Below the pieces are notes generated by a model. The model searched no databases. It was not told the origin of the DNA and saw only the letters and a program-made list of their open reading frames with translations. Below, piece after piece: positions 6,174 through 13,990 of a DNA stretch of 41,986 bases. Both the position numbers and the translations under genes were made by a program. The DNA is from Paludibacteraceae bacterium (GTDB lineage Bacteria; Bacteroidota; Bacteroidia; Bacteroidales; Paludibacteraceae), in NCBI GenBank assembly GCA_024401435.1, contig JAKSLB010000029.1:1-41986 (forward strand), read 5' to 3'. Positions within the stretch are counted from its first letter, which is position 1. Each line of letters begins with the position of its first letter.

Positions 6174-7739
6174 TTAATCTTTATTTTTAGTTAGAAGACT
6201 TACTACAACAATTGTGATGCATGATAATGGGAATGCGAACATGATTGGATCGACAAACTTTAACATGCCATTCGTAACTAACACATCTGTTCCGAAAACA
6301 GCTTTACAAATACCTAATGCAGTGGCCTCTTTTGCATGAAGGAATAACAATGCTAAGATAGTGGCTACAACGCCTACCCACATACTTGCGTATGCTCCTT
6401 TCGTGGTTACCTTCTTCCAATACAATGCGCAGAAGTAGGATGGAAGGAAGGCCGATGCACATATACCCATGAACAAGGAAGTTGAAATCGCAATGATTGG
6501 TGAGTCGTTTCCTTCTCCAAGAACGAAGCAGATGATGAAACTGATAAGAATTGATACTAATACAGCCAAACGAATGATGACGGTCATCTTTTTCTTTCCT
6601 GTTTCATTTACGCATGATCCGTAGATATCAGAACCAGCAGCAGCTGCCATTGTATGGAATTGAGCACTTAGAGTAGACATGCTGGCTGACAAGATACAAA
6701 GCATGAAGATGGTGACAAACCATGTTGGCATTACGCGACCGATAAAGTAAGGAATGATTTTATCTGATGCTTCTACCATATTGATGGAAATAGCTCCATC
6801 TGTTTTCCAAAAATATAGATTGGATAAAGCTCCTACGTGATAAACAACTCCAACAGTGATGATTAAGAATACACAACCGATAGCTACACCTTGATTTAAC
6901 TTTTTAGTACTATTAACGGTCATAAAACGTACTACCAATTGAGGTTGAGCCAAACAGCCGATTCCAACACCCATGATAAGGGAAGTCACTAAAGTGTACC
7001 ATTGTTGGGATGCAAAGGCTGGCATGGAGGTCCATCCTCTGTGTCCTACAGCTGCAAGTTTCTCTGGGACCTGATCTGAAATGGCACCTAAAGCAGCGTT
7101 GGCTTCTGAAAAGCCCATCCCTAAAGCTTTATAGACACCAACAACCAAGAAGGCCATACATAAGAACATGATAACAGCTTGCAGTGCATCTGTATACATT
7201 ACACCTTTCATACCTCCTGCAATAACGTATGAAGCTACGATGATGGTGAATATCAATAGTGCTAAATCAAAATTGATGCCGAAGACTTCTTGCATACAAA
7301 ATACGCCTCCACGGAGTACCGCTGCAGCGTATAGCGGCATGCAGATAAATATAACAGCAGCAACGAAAATACGAATCTTTTTCGATTCATAAAAAGCTCC
7401 TAAAAATTGGGCAAACGTGGAAACTTTTAATTTTGCGCCAATGCGACGTGTTGGTCGTCCGAAAATGATGAAGGCTATGACAACCCCAACAAACATATTA
7501 AGGAACATCAACCATTGAATACCCATGCCAAATGTGGCGGCAACACCTCCGAATCCGACAATGGCAGATGCTGAGATAAATGTTGCTCCATAGGAAAGAG
7601 CCATTACGATGGGGTTCATTTCACCACCACCAATTAGAAAGTCTTTAGAGTCTTTTGTCTTTTTGTAACCTAAATATCCTAGAAATGCAACGGATAAGAA
7701 ATATACCATTACAATTAGGTACATTGAAAAATTGTCCAT
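6174..7739 (-). CDS. Sodium:solute symporter (SSS family, 521 aa)
   Basis: A membrane transporter with about 13 hydrophobic segments and the SSS N-terminal pattern (DFLIGGGEMNPIVMALSYGA with FISASAIVGFGG near residue 55). It should couple Na+ entry to uptake of an organic solute. The substrate is not readable. It follows the 41-aa ORF at 7742-7867 by only 2 bases, and an ACT protein and PaaK lie upstream on the same strand, so an aryl or short carboxylic acid is a fair guess. The length is normal for the family. Confidence 0.9.
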   Translation of the reverse strand: MDNFSMYLIVMVYFLSVAFLGYLGYKKTKDSKDFLIGGGEMNPIVMALSYGATFISASAIVGFGGVAATFGMGIQWLMFLNMFVGVVIAFIIFGRPTRRIGAKLKVSTFAQFLGAFYESKKIRIFVAAVIFICMPLYAAAVLRGGVFCMQEVFGINFDLALLIFTIIVASYVIAGGMKGVMYTDALQAVIMFLCMAFLVVGVYKALGMGFSEANAALGAISDQVPEKLAAVGHRGWTSMPAFASQQWYTLVTSLIMGVGIGCLAQPQLVVRFMTVNSTKKLNQGVAIGCVFLIITVGVVYHVGALSNLYFWKTDGAISINMVEASDKIIPYFIGRVMPTWFVTIFMLCILSASMSTLSAQFHTMAAAAGSDIYGSCVNETGKKKMTVIIRLAVLVSILISFIICFVLGEGNDSPIIAISTSLFMGICASAFLPSYFCALYWKKVTTKGAYASMWVGVVATILALLFLHAKEATALGICKAVFGTDVLVTNGMLKFVDPIMFAFPLSCITIVVVSLLTKNKD

Positions 7740-7741
7740 AC

Positions 7742-7867
7742 TTATTCTATTTTATCGTTTTCGTCTTCTTTATTCCAATATTTGATTCCAAAAATTACAG
7801 AACCGATCACGCATAGTATAGACAACAAATACACGATCCAAATACCAGGGTCTGAAATACCAAACAT
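7742..7867 (-). CDS. Symporter small accessory protein (41 aa)
   Basis: The small ORF reads MFGISDPGIWIVYLLSILCV then IGSVIFGIKYWNKED, ending in acidic residues. It has a single transmembrane helix with the 'GISDPGIW...YLLSI' start I associate with the small proteins encoded just ahead of SSS symporters in Bacteroidota. It ends 2 bases before the symporter start, so they are co-transcribed and probably translationally coupled. Its likely role is assembly or stability of the symporter, by analogy with other small transporter subunits. Confidence 0.75.
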   Translation of the reverse strand: MFGISDPGIWIVYLLSILCVIGSVIFGIKYWNKEDENDKIE

Positions 7868-7885
7868 AATTTATTGATTTGTTAG

Positions 7886-7917
7886 ATGCAGAGACGTCGT
7901 ATACGGCGTCTCTGCAT
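7886..7917. repeat. 32-bp near-perfect palindrome
   Basis: ATGCAGAGACG (7886-7896) pairs exactly with CGTCTCTGCAT (7907-7917), and the ten bases between are also nearly self-complementary (CGTATACG core). It lies between the ACT-domain gene and the small symporter partner, with no T-run on either side. It looks like a REP-type extragenic palindrome more than a terminator, but it could weaken read-through to the symporter. Confidence 0.7.
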
Positions 7918-7934
7918 GTGTTAATTTTAAAATC

Positions 7935-8360
7935 TTAAAGATTATTTAATTCTGCTTCTGAAAGATTGTTTAGATTGTATCTGCGAATAACATCATGTGC
8001 TGCATCAATGTTATTGGTACGAAGCACTAAAATTGTTTTTCCTGAGAAAGAAAAACTGTACATGTATTCAATACTAATACCTGCTTTCGTGAAAAGTTCG
8101 ATTGTCTCAGCAAACTTACCCATAGTAGATTCTATAGATATGGCTAAAACTGTATTGAGGTTAGCACTTACTCCATTGTCTTTCAATAGTTGTAATGCTT
8201 TGATTTGATTGGAGGTGATTAGACGTAGAATACCATAATCGGAAGTGTCTGCTACTGTTGCAGTGATGACACGAATGCTTTCTTTGCTAAGAATAGAGAG
8301 AATCTCGTTCAATCTTCCAAACTTATTCTCTAAGAATATTGATATTTGATTAATAGTCAT
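7935..8360 (-). CDS. Tandem ACT-domain protein (141 aa)
   Basis: Two ACT folds occupy residues 1-70 (QISIFLENKFGRLNEILSIL, the usual ACT opening) and 71-141. Stand-alone double-ACT proteins bind amino acids or related small ligands. The gene starts 24 bases after paaK on the same strand, an arrangement I know from anaerobes in which paaK neighbours ACT and indolepyruvate oxidoreductase genes. It may sense aromatic amino acids. No enzymatic domain is present. Confidence 0.85.
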   Translation of the reverse strand: MTINQISIFLENKFGRLNEILSILSKESIRVITATVADTSDYGILRLITSNQIKALQLLKDNGVSANLNTVLAISIESTMGKFAETIELFTKAGISIEYMYSFSFSGKTILVLRTNNIDAAHDVIRRYNLNNLSEAELNNL

Positions 8361-8384
8361 ATTGTAAATTTTTAGAAAATTTCA

Positions 8385-9692
8385 TTAATGATTTTTTCTT
8401 AAATCTTTTACTCTCACTGCTTTTCCTTCAGAAACTGGAAGAGTGCCTTTTTCTACCAATTTTACTTTTGGAGTCAAAAGAATTTCATCTTTCAATTGAC
8501 GCGTAATGTCTTTTGTAAGAGCTTGTAATTTTGTGTAATCGTCCGTATGCAAATCACCCAACTCAACTTCTACCATCATTTCATCATTGTTTCCAATTGT
8601 ATCGATGGTGATTAGGTAGTTCATACCCAACTCTTTGAAGTTCATTAGAATACGTTCGATTTGGATAGGGAAGATGTTTACACCTTTTACAATCATCATA
8701 TCGTCAGAACGACCCTTGATACGAGAGATTCTTCTGTGTGTTCTTCCGCATGGACATTGTCCAGGAAGAATGCTGGTTAAGTCACGTGTACGGTAACGAA
8801 TCAATGGCATACCTTCACGACAAAGTGTAGTCAAAACCATTTCACCCACTTCACCTTCTTTGACAGGCTCTAATGTTTCTGGATTGATGATTTCTACATA
8901 TACAAGGTCTTCCCAGATATGAAGTCCGTTTTGTTCTTGACATTCGAATGCAACACCAGGACCATTCATTTCTGACATACCAAAACAGTTGTATGCTTTT
9001 AGTCCAAGTAGTTCCTCAATACGTTTTCTTTGTTCTTCTGAGTGAGGTTCTGCTCCAATACACATAATTTTTAAATTGGTGTCTTTTCTTGGATCCAATC
9101 CTTCCTCTTGAAAAACTTCAGCCAAACGAGTGGCATAACTTGGTATGGTGTGAAGAACTGTTGTTCCGAAATCTCGAATGAATTTTATTTGACGTTTACT
9201 GTTACCTGCGGCAGCGGGAACGGTTAAACAACCTAATCGCTCAGCTCCGTATTGGTATCCTAAACCACCCGTGAACATTCCATAACCAGATGTGTTTTGG
9301 AAAACGTCTGTATTGCGAACACCTACCATGTACATGCAACGTGCCACTTGGTTTGCCCAAGTGTCAAGGTCTTTTTTGGTGTGAAGTACTACTGTAGGGT
9401 TACCTGTTGTTCCGCTTGAGGAGTGAAGACGAACAATTTTTTCCATAGGAACAGCCGCAAATCCAAATGGATAGTTGCTACGAAGGTCATCTTTGGTTGT
9501 GAAAGGAAATTTTTTTATGTCGTCTAATGTTTGAATAGAATCTGCAGAAAGTCCTTTTTCAGCATATAACTTTTTGTAGAATGGCGAATTCATCGCATGT
9601 TTTACTGTGTTTTTCAAACGCTCCAACTGGAGTTTTTCGAGATCGGCGCGACTCATGGTCTCAATCTCTTCTTCCCAATACTTTTCAGTCAT
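8385..9692 (-). CDS. paaK: Phenylacetate-CoA ligase (435 aa)
   Basis: An AMP-forming acyl-CoA ligase. It shows the phosphate-binding loop HSSSGTTGNPTVV (about residue 95), the FGMSEMNGPGVAFEC motif, the RYRTRDLT hinge region and the short C-terminal domain with GRSDDMMIVKGVNIFP. The length fits PaaK (about 430-440). It converts phenylacetate or a similar aryl acid to the CoA thioester in the cytosol. No ring-oxidation (paaABC) genes are in the window, so in this likely anaerobe the role may be activation or salvage of aryl acids. A strong promoter lies at 9751-9782. Confidence 0.9.
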   Translation of the reverse strand: MTEKYWEEEIETMSRADLEKLQLERLKNTVKHAMNSPFYKKLYAEKGLSADSIQTLDDIKKFPFTTKDDLRSNYPFGFAAVPMEKIVRLHSSSGTTGNPTVVLHTKKDLDTWANQVARCMYMVGVRNTDVFQNTSGYGMFTGGLGYQYGAERLGCLTVPAAAGNSKRQIKFIRDFGTTVLHTIPSYATRLAEVFQEEGLDPRKDTNLKIMCIGAEPHSEEQRKRIEELLGLKAYNCFGMSEMNGPGVAFECQEQNGLHIWEDLVYVEIINPETLEPVKEGEVGEMVLTTLCREGMPLIRYRTRDLTSILPGQCPCGRTHRRISRIKGRSDDMMIVKGVNIFPIQIERILMNFKELGMNYLITIDTIGNNDEMMVEVELGDLHTDDYTKLQALTKDITRQLKDEILLTPKVKLVEKGTLPVSEGKAVRVKDLRKNH

Positions 9693-9750
9693 TTTTTTAT
9701 TATTTTTGTCTCGCTATTAGCGATTTATCTGTTAATCTTTATTGTCAGGG

Positions 9751-9782
9751 CAAATTTACTTAAAATCGTTTATTAAAGCAAA
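9751..9782 (-). promoter_or_regulatory. Bacteroidota promoter for paaK
   Basis: On the minus strand, TTTG (9779-9782) is followed after 20 bases by TAAATTTG (9751-9758), matching the -33 TTTG and -7 TAnnTTTG pattern. Transcription would begin about 50 bases ahead of the paaK ATG. Confidence 0.75.
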
Positions 9783-9894
9783 TTAAATAGATGACAAATC
9801 GTATCTTCCCCTTTTCTTGTGATCTGAAAATGTGATCTTTCCCCCTTTATTAAAGTCTTTGTATATAAACATCGTGTGATGAAACAACACATCC

Positions 9895-10665
9895 TTAAAA
9901 TTGGTTGTGAATGAGTCGATAAGCAATGGATCCAGGTGGTGGCGTGTTGGGTAACTCGTTACGATTGAACCATTGTGCATCCGCGATTTCATCTTCTTGC
10001 AACTTGAAATCTCCGCTTTCATATTCAGCAGTAAATGCTAACATAAGTTGATCGGGGAATGGCCAGCTCTGACTACCTTTGTATTGTAAGTTCTTTACAT
10101 GAATTCCGACCTCCTCTTCAATTTCACGATGTACGGCGTGCTCAGCTGATTCTCCTACTTCAATAAATCCTGCGATGCATGCATAGACATCCTGATTTCG
10201 TTGAATGTGTTTGACTAACAGGATTTTGTCACCTTTGCTGACCAACACGATGATGCAAGGTTCTATTCTTGGGAAAAATAGTTTTTGACATTGACTACAT
10301 TGTCTGGCTGTGAATTTTGGATGATCCACAAGGGCAGAACCGCAGTTACTGCAATAATGATAATCTCTCCGCCATGCAAGAATGGATCTGGCTCGTGCCA
10401 ATTGTGTATTAAGATGTGATGTGTTTTGTGCAAAGAATTGTCTGATGGGTTGTGAATACATTCCTTCTGGTAGACTGCCTTTGTATTCTATCGCACAATA
10501 ATTGAATTCTTTTTCTTCAAAAAAATCTGATTCCGGACATGATTTTTTCAACTCTTTCAAATCTTGAAAGGTTAGCATTTCTCCGTCGTTTTTTAAGATG
10601 ATCTCTTTTTGAACAACTGCGAAACATATTGCTTGAGAATCTGTTGGATTGGTATTGATAGCCAT
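9895..10665 (-). CDS. nudC: NAD(+) diphosphatase / NADH pyrophosphatase (256 aa)
   Basis: The layout is NudC: an N-terminal domain, a four-Cys zinc ribbon (CSNCGSA ... CSQCQKLFFPRIEP, about residues 98-120), then a Nudix domain with the box GFIEVGESAEHAVHREIEEE followed by VGI, and downstream QSWPFPDQLM, the SQPWPFPxS motif typical of NudC. It hydrolyses NAD(H) to NMN(H) and AMP and may also remove NAD caps from RNA. It is a single gene, divergent from azlC. A -7 box CAAAAATA (complement, 10727-10734) lies 60 bases upstream. Confidence 0.9.
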   Translation of the reverse strand: MAINTNPTDSQAICFAVVQKEIILKNDGEMLTFQDLKELKKSCPESDFFEEKEFNYCAIEYKGSLPEGMYSQPIRQFFAQNTSHLNTQLARARSILAWRRDYHYCSNCGSALVDHPKFTARQCSQCQKLFFPRIEPCIIVLVSKGDKILLVKHIQRNQDVYACIAGFIEVGESAEHAVHREIEEEVGIHVKNLQYKGSQSWPFPDQLMLAFTAEYESGDFKLQEDEIADAQWFNRNELPNTPPPGSIAYRLIHNQF

Positions 10666-10791
10666 ATTCGATTTTGTCTAATGCCTTGTTTTTGAATTGA
10701 GAATTTCGTGACACTCTCTTTGATTACAAAAATAAGAAAAATCCTTGTAATGGTAGATTGTACAATTGACCTATTTCTCAATCTTTATATG

Positions 10792-10799
10792 TAACTTTG
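10792..10799 (+). promoter_or_regulatory. -7 box for azlCD
   Basis: TAACTTTG matches TAnnTTTG. A TTG at 10766-10768 is 23 bases upstream, slightly wide. It implies a leader of about 160 nt before azlC. Confidence 0.55.
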
Positions 10800-10834
10800 C
10801 AACCCGTAAAAAAGTTTAAGACTTCTGAATTTGC

Positions 10835-10906
10835 ATTGGGATTTCTATAAATTGCTTTGTAGTGATTTTGAAGATTTTGTCAGACAGATTTATAGAAGTC
10901 CCCAAT
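10835..10906 (+). promoter_or_regulatory. Structured leader of azlCD
   Basis: The arms at 10835-10852 (ATTGGGATTTCTATAAAT) and 10888-10906 (ATTTATAGAAGTCCCCAAT) pair over about 17 bases with one bulge and one mismatch, around a 35-nt loop, inside the presumed 5' leader. It is not a terminator, as no U-run follows. It could be a cis-acting RNA element controlling the exporter. I do not match it to a known riboswitch. Confidence 0.5.
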
Positions 10907-10968
10907 TCTTATTTGGAGGATTGTATTTTGTTTATATTTACGGGAATTTATTAGAATTCAACTGTTAA

Positions 10969-11691
10969 ATGAAAAAGAGAAGTGGTGCGTTTTGGGAAGG
11001 CATAAGAGATGGCTTCCCTATCGGAATGGGCTATTTTGCAGTGGCATTTTCTTTGGGTATCATTGCGCGAAATGCAGGTTTGACGCCGATTGAAGGTTAC
11101 CTATCAAGCGTGTTGAATCATGCTTCTGCTGGTGAATATGCGTTGTATACGTCTATTCAATCTGCAGCTACCTATGTGAGTGTGGCAATCATTACCTTGG
11201 TGGTGAATGCTCGTTATTTGTTAATGAGTTGCTCGTTAAGCCAACGATTCGATCCTAACACTTCTTTCTATCATCGTTTGTTGGTCGGCTTTGGTATCAC
11301 GGATGAAATTTTTGGAATCGCAATTGCCCGTCCAGGATATCTTTTACCAAACTATTATTATGGCGCAATGACTATTGCTATCCCATTATGGGGATTGGGT
11401 ACGTCTTTGGGTATATGGGCAGGTAATTTATTCCCTCAAAATGTTGTAAGTGCATTGTCGGTTGCTCTATATGGTATGTTCATCGCTATTATTATTCCTC
11501 CCTCAAAAAAGAATAAGGTGATAGCTGTTTCTGTGGCAGTTAGCTTCGCATTAAGCTTCTTATCCACTTTAACTCCTTATATTAAAGATATGCAGGTGGG
11601 AACTCGAACGATTATCTTAACGGTGCTAATCGCGTCTGTGGCTGCTGTTGTAAAACCTGTAAAAGAAGAGACTGTTAATTCTGAAGAGTGA
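10969..11691 (+). CDS. azlC: AzlC family branched-chain amino acid exporter, large subunit (240 aa)
   Basis: A membrane protein with the AzlC signature: FWEGIRDGFPIGMGYFAVAF at residues 8-27, then ASAGEYALYTSI and NARYLLMSCSLSQRF. Members, with AzlD, export branched-chain and similar amino acids or analogues across the inner membrane. The stop (11689-11691) overlaps the azlD start by one base (TGATG), so the two form one operon. The long structured leader upstream suggests control at the RNA level. Confidence 0.9.
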   Translation: MKKRSGAFWEGIRDGFPIGMGYFAVAFSLGIIARNAGLTPIEGYLSSVLNHASAGEYALYTSIQSAATYVSVAIITLVVNARYLLMSCSLSQRFDPNTSFYHRLLVGFGITDEIFGIAIARPGYLLPNYYYGAMTIAIPLWGLGTSLGIWAGNLFPQNVVSALSVALYGMFIAIIIPPSKKNKVIAVSVAVSFALSFLSTLTPYIKDMQVGTRTIILTVLIASVAAVVKPVKEETVNSEE

Positions 11692-11996
11692 TGAAAGGAG
11701 AAGTTTATATTTATATTTTAGTGGCATTCTTCGTTTCCTATTTGGTTCGGGTGTTGCCTTTGACATTGATTCGTAAACCCATCAAAAATGTGTTTATTCG
11801 TTCGTTTTTGTATTATGTTCCTTATGTGACATTGGCTGTGATGACCTTTCCAGCTATTATCTATGCGACACAATCGCCGATAGCTGGTATGGTTGCGTTG
11901 ATTGTCAGTATTGTTGTCTCTTTGTTGGGTGCAGGACTTTTCCCTGTGGCTTGTATAAGTTGTTTGACAGTTCTTGTTTTGGAATTTTTCATTTAA
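11691..11996 (+). CDS. azlD: AzlD family exporter small subunit (101 aa)
   Basis: Three to four hydrophobic helices with the AzlD opening LVRVLPLTLIRKP and the YVPYVTLAVMTFPAI segment. The ATG at 11691 overlaps the azlC stop and is preferred over the in-frame GTG at 11688. It pairs with AzlC for amino acid export. Confidence 0.88.
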   Translation: MKGEVYIYILVAFFVSYLVRVLPLTLIRKPIKNVFIRSFLYYVPYVTLAVMTFPAIIYATQSPIAGMVALIVSIVVSLLGAGLFPVACISCLTVLVLEFFI

Positions 11997-12021
11997 GGTG
12001 ATTGCTTATTGATCATCATAT

Positions 12022-12052
12022 AAAAAAAGCAGGTGCCTAATAAGACACCTGC
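12022..12052 (-). terminator. Terminator of the hsp20 gene
   Basis: The stem GCAGGTG/CACCTGC (12029-12035 with 12046-12052) is followed on the minus strand by seven T (12022-12028). It may also slow read-through from azlD on the other strand. Confidence 0.8.
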
Positions 12053-12082
12053 CTGATAAAGTAGTGTTAGAAGAACATTTGA

Positions 12083-12628
12083 TTATTCAATTTCTATCTG
12101 TTTTACATTTTCAGATTTCACTTTCTTTGCGACGATAACCGTCAAGATTCCTTTGTCGACTTTAGCAGAAACATTATCCAAATCTGCGTTCTCTGGCATC
12201 TCGAAGATTTCCTCGAATGGTTTTAATTTGAATCCATGAGCAATATAATTTGCTTCATCAACCGTTTCTTCTGTTTGAATAGTTTTGATGTGGATTGCTT
12301 CGTTATCGACAAAGACGGATAGATCCTCTTTGGAGCGACCTGGCACACACATCATGATTGTGTAATCATTTTCATTCTCGATAATGTTTATACGCATATG
12401 ACGATGATGGTGCTTGTGATGACAGCCGCATCCCTCTTGTGGATGTTCACCTTTACAATGACATGGGTCTCCGAAAAGAGGCTTCTTGTGCATTGGGTGT
12501 CCTGGGAAGCACATACCAAATGGGTGATGTGGATGATGAGGCATATCCATTGGTTTGCCAAGATTTACTTCAAACATTTTGTTGAACATTGGATGTGCTA
12601 ACATCCCTGCATTGCTAAAATTTAACAT
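12083..12628 (-). CDS. Small heat shock protein (Hsp20) with His/Cys-rich N-terminus (181 aa)
   Basis: The C-terminal 100 residues are an alpha-crystallin domain (DYTIMMCVPGRSKEDLSVFV, then ADLDNVSAKVDKGILTVIV) ending in the IEIE-type tail. The first 80 residues contain many His, Pro, Met and Cys, including MPHHPHHPFGMCFPGHPMHK, CHCKGEHPQEGCGCHHKHHH, which is unusual for Hsp20 and could bind metal. Of several in-frame starts, the ATG at 12628 sits 7 bases after GGAGGA (complement of 12636-12641), a rare clear Shine-Dalgarno here. The ATG at 12634 and TTG at 12643 are too close to it. Confidence 0.85.
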   Translation of the reverse strand: MLNFSNAGMLAHPMFNKMFEVNLGKPMDMPHHPHHPFGMCFPGHPMHKKPLFGDPCHCKGEHPQEGCGCHHKHHHRHMRINIIENENDYTIMMCVPGRSKEDLSVFVDNEAIHIKTIQTEETVDEANYIAHGFKLKPFEEIFEMPENADLDNVSAKVDKGILTVIVAKKVKSENVKQIEIE

Positions 12629-12787
12629 AGTCATTTCCTCCAATAATTTTAATTTTTAAGTTGTTGTTAATTGTATGCTACCAACTGGTAACACTAATTA
12701 TATATCAAATTATATGCAAAGGTTGTTTTTAGGACAAAATGGCATAGTTTTTATATTGCTTATGTCAATATGTCTTGTTTTTGATGG

Positions 12788-12870
12788 GGGCGTATGCGAT
12801 ACGCCCGTACGGGGAGAGAAATTTTGCTTGATTGAGAGGGGCGTATGCGATACGCCCATACAATACGCCC
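12788..12870. repeat. REP-like palindromes, cluster 1
   Basis: Two exact 19-bp palindromic units GGGCGTATGCGATACGCCC lie at 12788-12806 and 12839-12857, and half a unit (ATACGCCCGTACG) follows at 12862. The same family recurs at 20547-20665 with the centre changed to ATTGCAT. The segment between hsp20 and fba is much richer in GC than its flanks, so it looks inserted. Confidence 0.85.
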
Positions 12871-12879
12871 GTACGTAAA

Positions 12880-12911
12880 AAAAGAGCTGCCGAAGAATCG
12901 ACAGCTCTTTT
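12880..12911. terminator. Terminator of fba (bidirectional)
   Basis: AAAAGAGCTG (12880-12889) pairs with CAGCTCTTTT (12902-12911), with further pairing inside, and has A/T runs at both ends. It lies just after the fba stop on the minus strand. Confidence 0.8.
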
Positions 12912-12932
12912 GAATTTATGTTAAGCTAATAA

Positions 12933-13931
12933 TTAAGCTTTTCCGTCGCTACCAAGAACGTTGATGATTTTGTGCATATACATCTTCTTCATGTTCTCAC
13001 GAGCTGGTTTCAAATATTGACGAGGATCGAAATGACCAGGGTTCTCATCGAAATATTTACGAATAGCAGCAGTCATAGCCAAACGAGAGTCAGAGTCGAT
13101 GTTGATTTTGCAAACAGCGCTCTTAGAAGCCTCGCGTAATTGCTCCTCAGGAATACCTACTGCATCTGGTAATTTACCACCGTGTGCGTTGATAGTGTCA
13201 ACTTCGTCTTGAGGAACTGAAGAAGAACCGTGAAGAACGATAGGGAATCCAGGCAATTTTTGTTCGATAGCGTGAAGAACGTCGAATGCCAATGGAGGAG
13301 GAACAAGTTTACCTGTCTTAGGGTCACGTGTACATTGTTCTGGTTTGAACTTGTAAGCACCGTGAGATGTTCCGATTGAGATTGCTAATGAGTCACAACC
13401 TGTACGAGTAGCGAAGTCGATAACTTCTTCTGGTTTTGTATAGTGAGATTCTTCAGCTTGTACTTCATCCTCAACACCAGCCAATACACCTAATTCTGCT
13501 TCTACAGTTACATCATACTTGTGAGCGTATTCAACAACTTTCTTAGTCAAAGCGATATTCTCTTCGTAAGGAAGTGAAGAACCATCGATCATAACAGATG
13601 AGAATCCGTTATCGATACAGTCCTTGCAAAGTTCGAAGCTATCACCGTGATCCAAGTGAAGAACGATTTGTGGGTTAGCCATACCTAATTCCTTAGCGTA
13701 TTCTACAGCACCTTGTGCCATGTAACGTAAGATGGTACCGTTAGCATAGTTTCTTGCACCTTTAGAAACCTGCATGATAACAGGTGACTTAGTTTCAACT
13801 GATGCTTGAACGATAGCTTGCATTTGCTCCATAGTATTGAAGTTGAATGCAGGGATTGCATATCCTCCCTTAACTGCTTTAGCAAACATATCTTTAGTGT
13901 TTACCAAGCCTAGATCTTTGTAATTTACCAT
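12933..13931 (-). CDS. fba: Class II fructose-1,6-bisphosphate aldolase (332 aa)
   Basis: A zinc-dependent aldolase of glycolysis and gluconeogenesis that splits fructose 1,6-bisphosphate to DHAP and GAP. The motifs are clear: IVLHLDHGDSFELC (zinc and catalytic Asp/His, about residue 92), VEAELGVLAGVED, SIGTSHGAYKFKP, VLHGSSSVPQDEV and CKINIDSDSRLAMT. Length and order are normal for the longer class IIB form. It is a single-gene unit with a TATCTTTG -7 box (complement at 13976-13983) and its own terminator. Codon use is biased, as in a highly expressed gene. Confidence 0.95.
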   Translation of the reverse strand: MVNYKDLGLVNTKDMFAKAVKGGYAIPAFNFNTMEQMQAIVQASVETKSPVIMQVSKGARNYANGTILRYMAQGAVEYAKELGMANPQIVLHLDHGDSFELCKDCIDNGFSSVMIDGSSLPYEENIALTKKVVEYAHKYDVTVEAELGVLAGVEDEVQAEESHYTKPEEVIDFATRTGCDSLAISIGTSHGAYKFKPEQCTRDPKTGKLVPPPLAFDVLHAIEQKLPGFPIVLHGSSSVPQDEVDTINAHGGKLPDAVGIPEEQLREASKSAVCKINIDSDSRLAMTAAIRKYFDENPGHFDPRQYLKPARENMKKMYMHKIINVLGSDGKA

Positions 13932-13975
13932 TCTACTTTTTATTTAAATAATTAAAAATTCTCTTTTTGAGGATA

Positions 13976-13983
13976 CAAAGATA
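13976..13983 (-). promoter_or_regulatory. -7 box for fba
   Basis: The complement reads TATCTTTG, an exact TAnnTTTG match, 45 bases before the fba ATG. No clean -33 TTG is seen at the normal spacing. Confidence 0.6.
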
Positions 13984-13990
13984 TAAAAAA

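Noticed and set aside
9783-10022. 79-codon minus-strand ORF after nudC
   Set aside because: It overlaps the end of nudC in another frame and has no conserved feature.
12675-12878. 67-codon plus-strand ORF
   Set aside because: Its C-terminal part is only the translated REP-like palindromes, with no protein-like composition.
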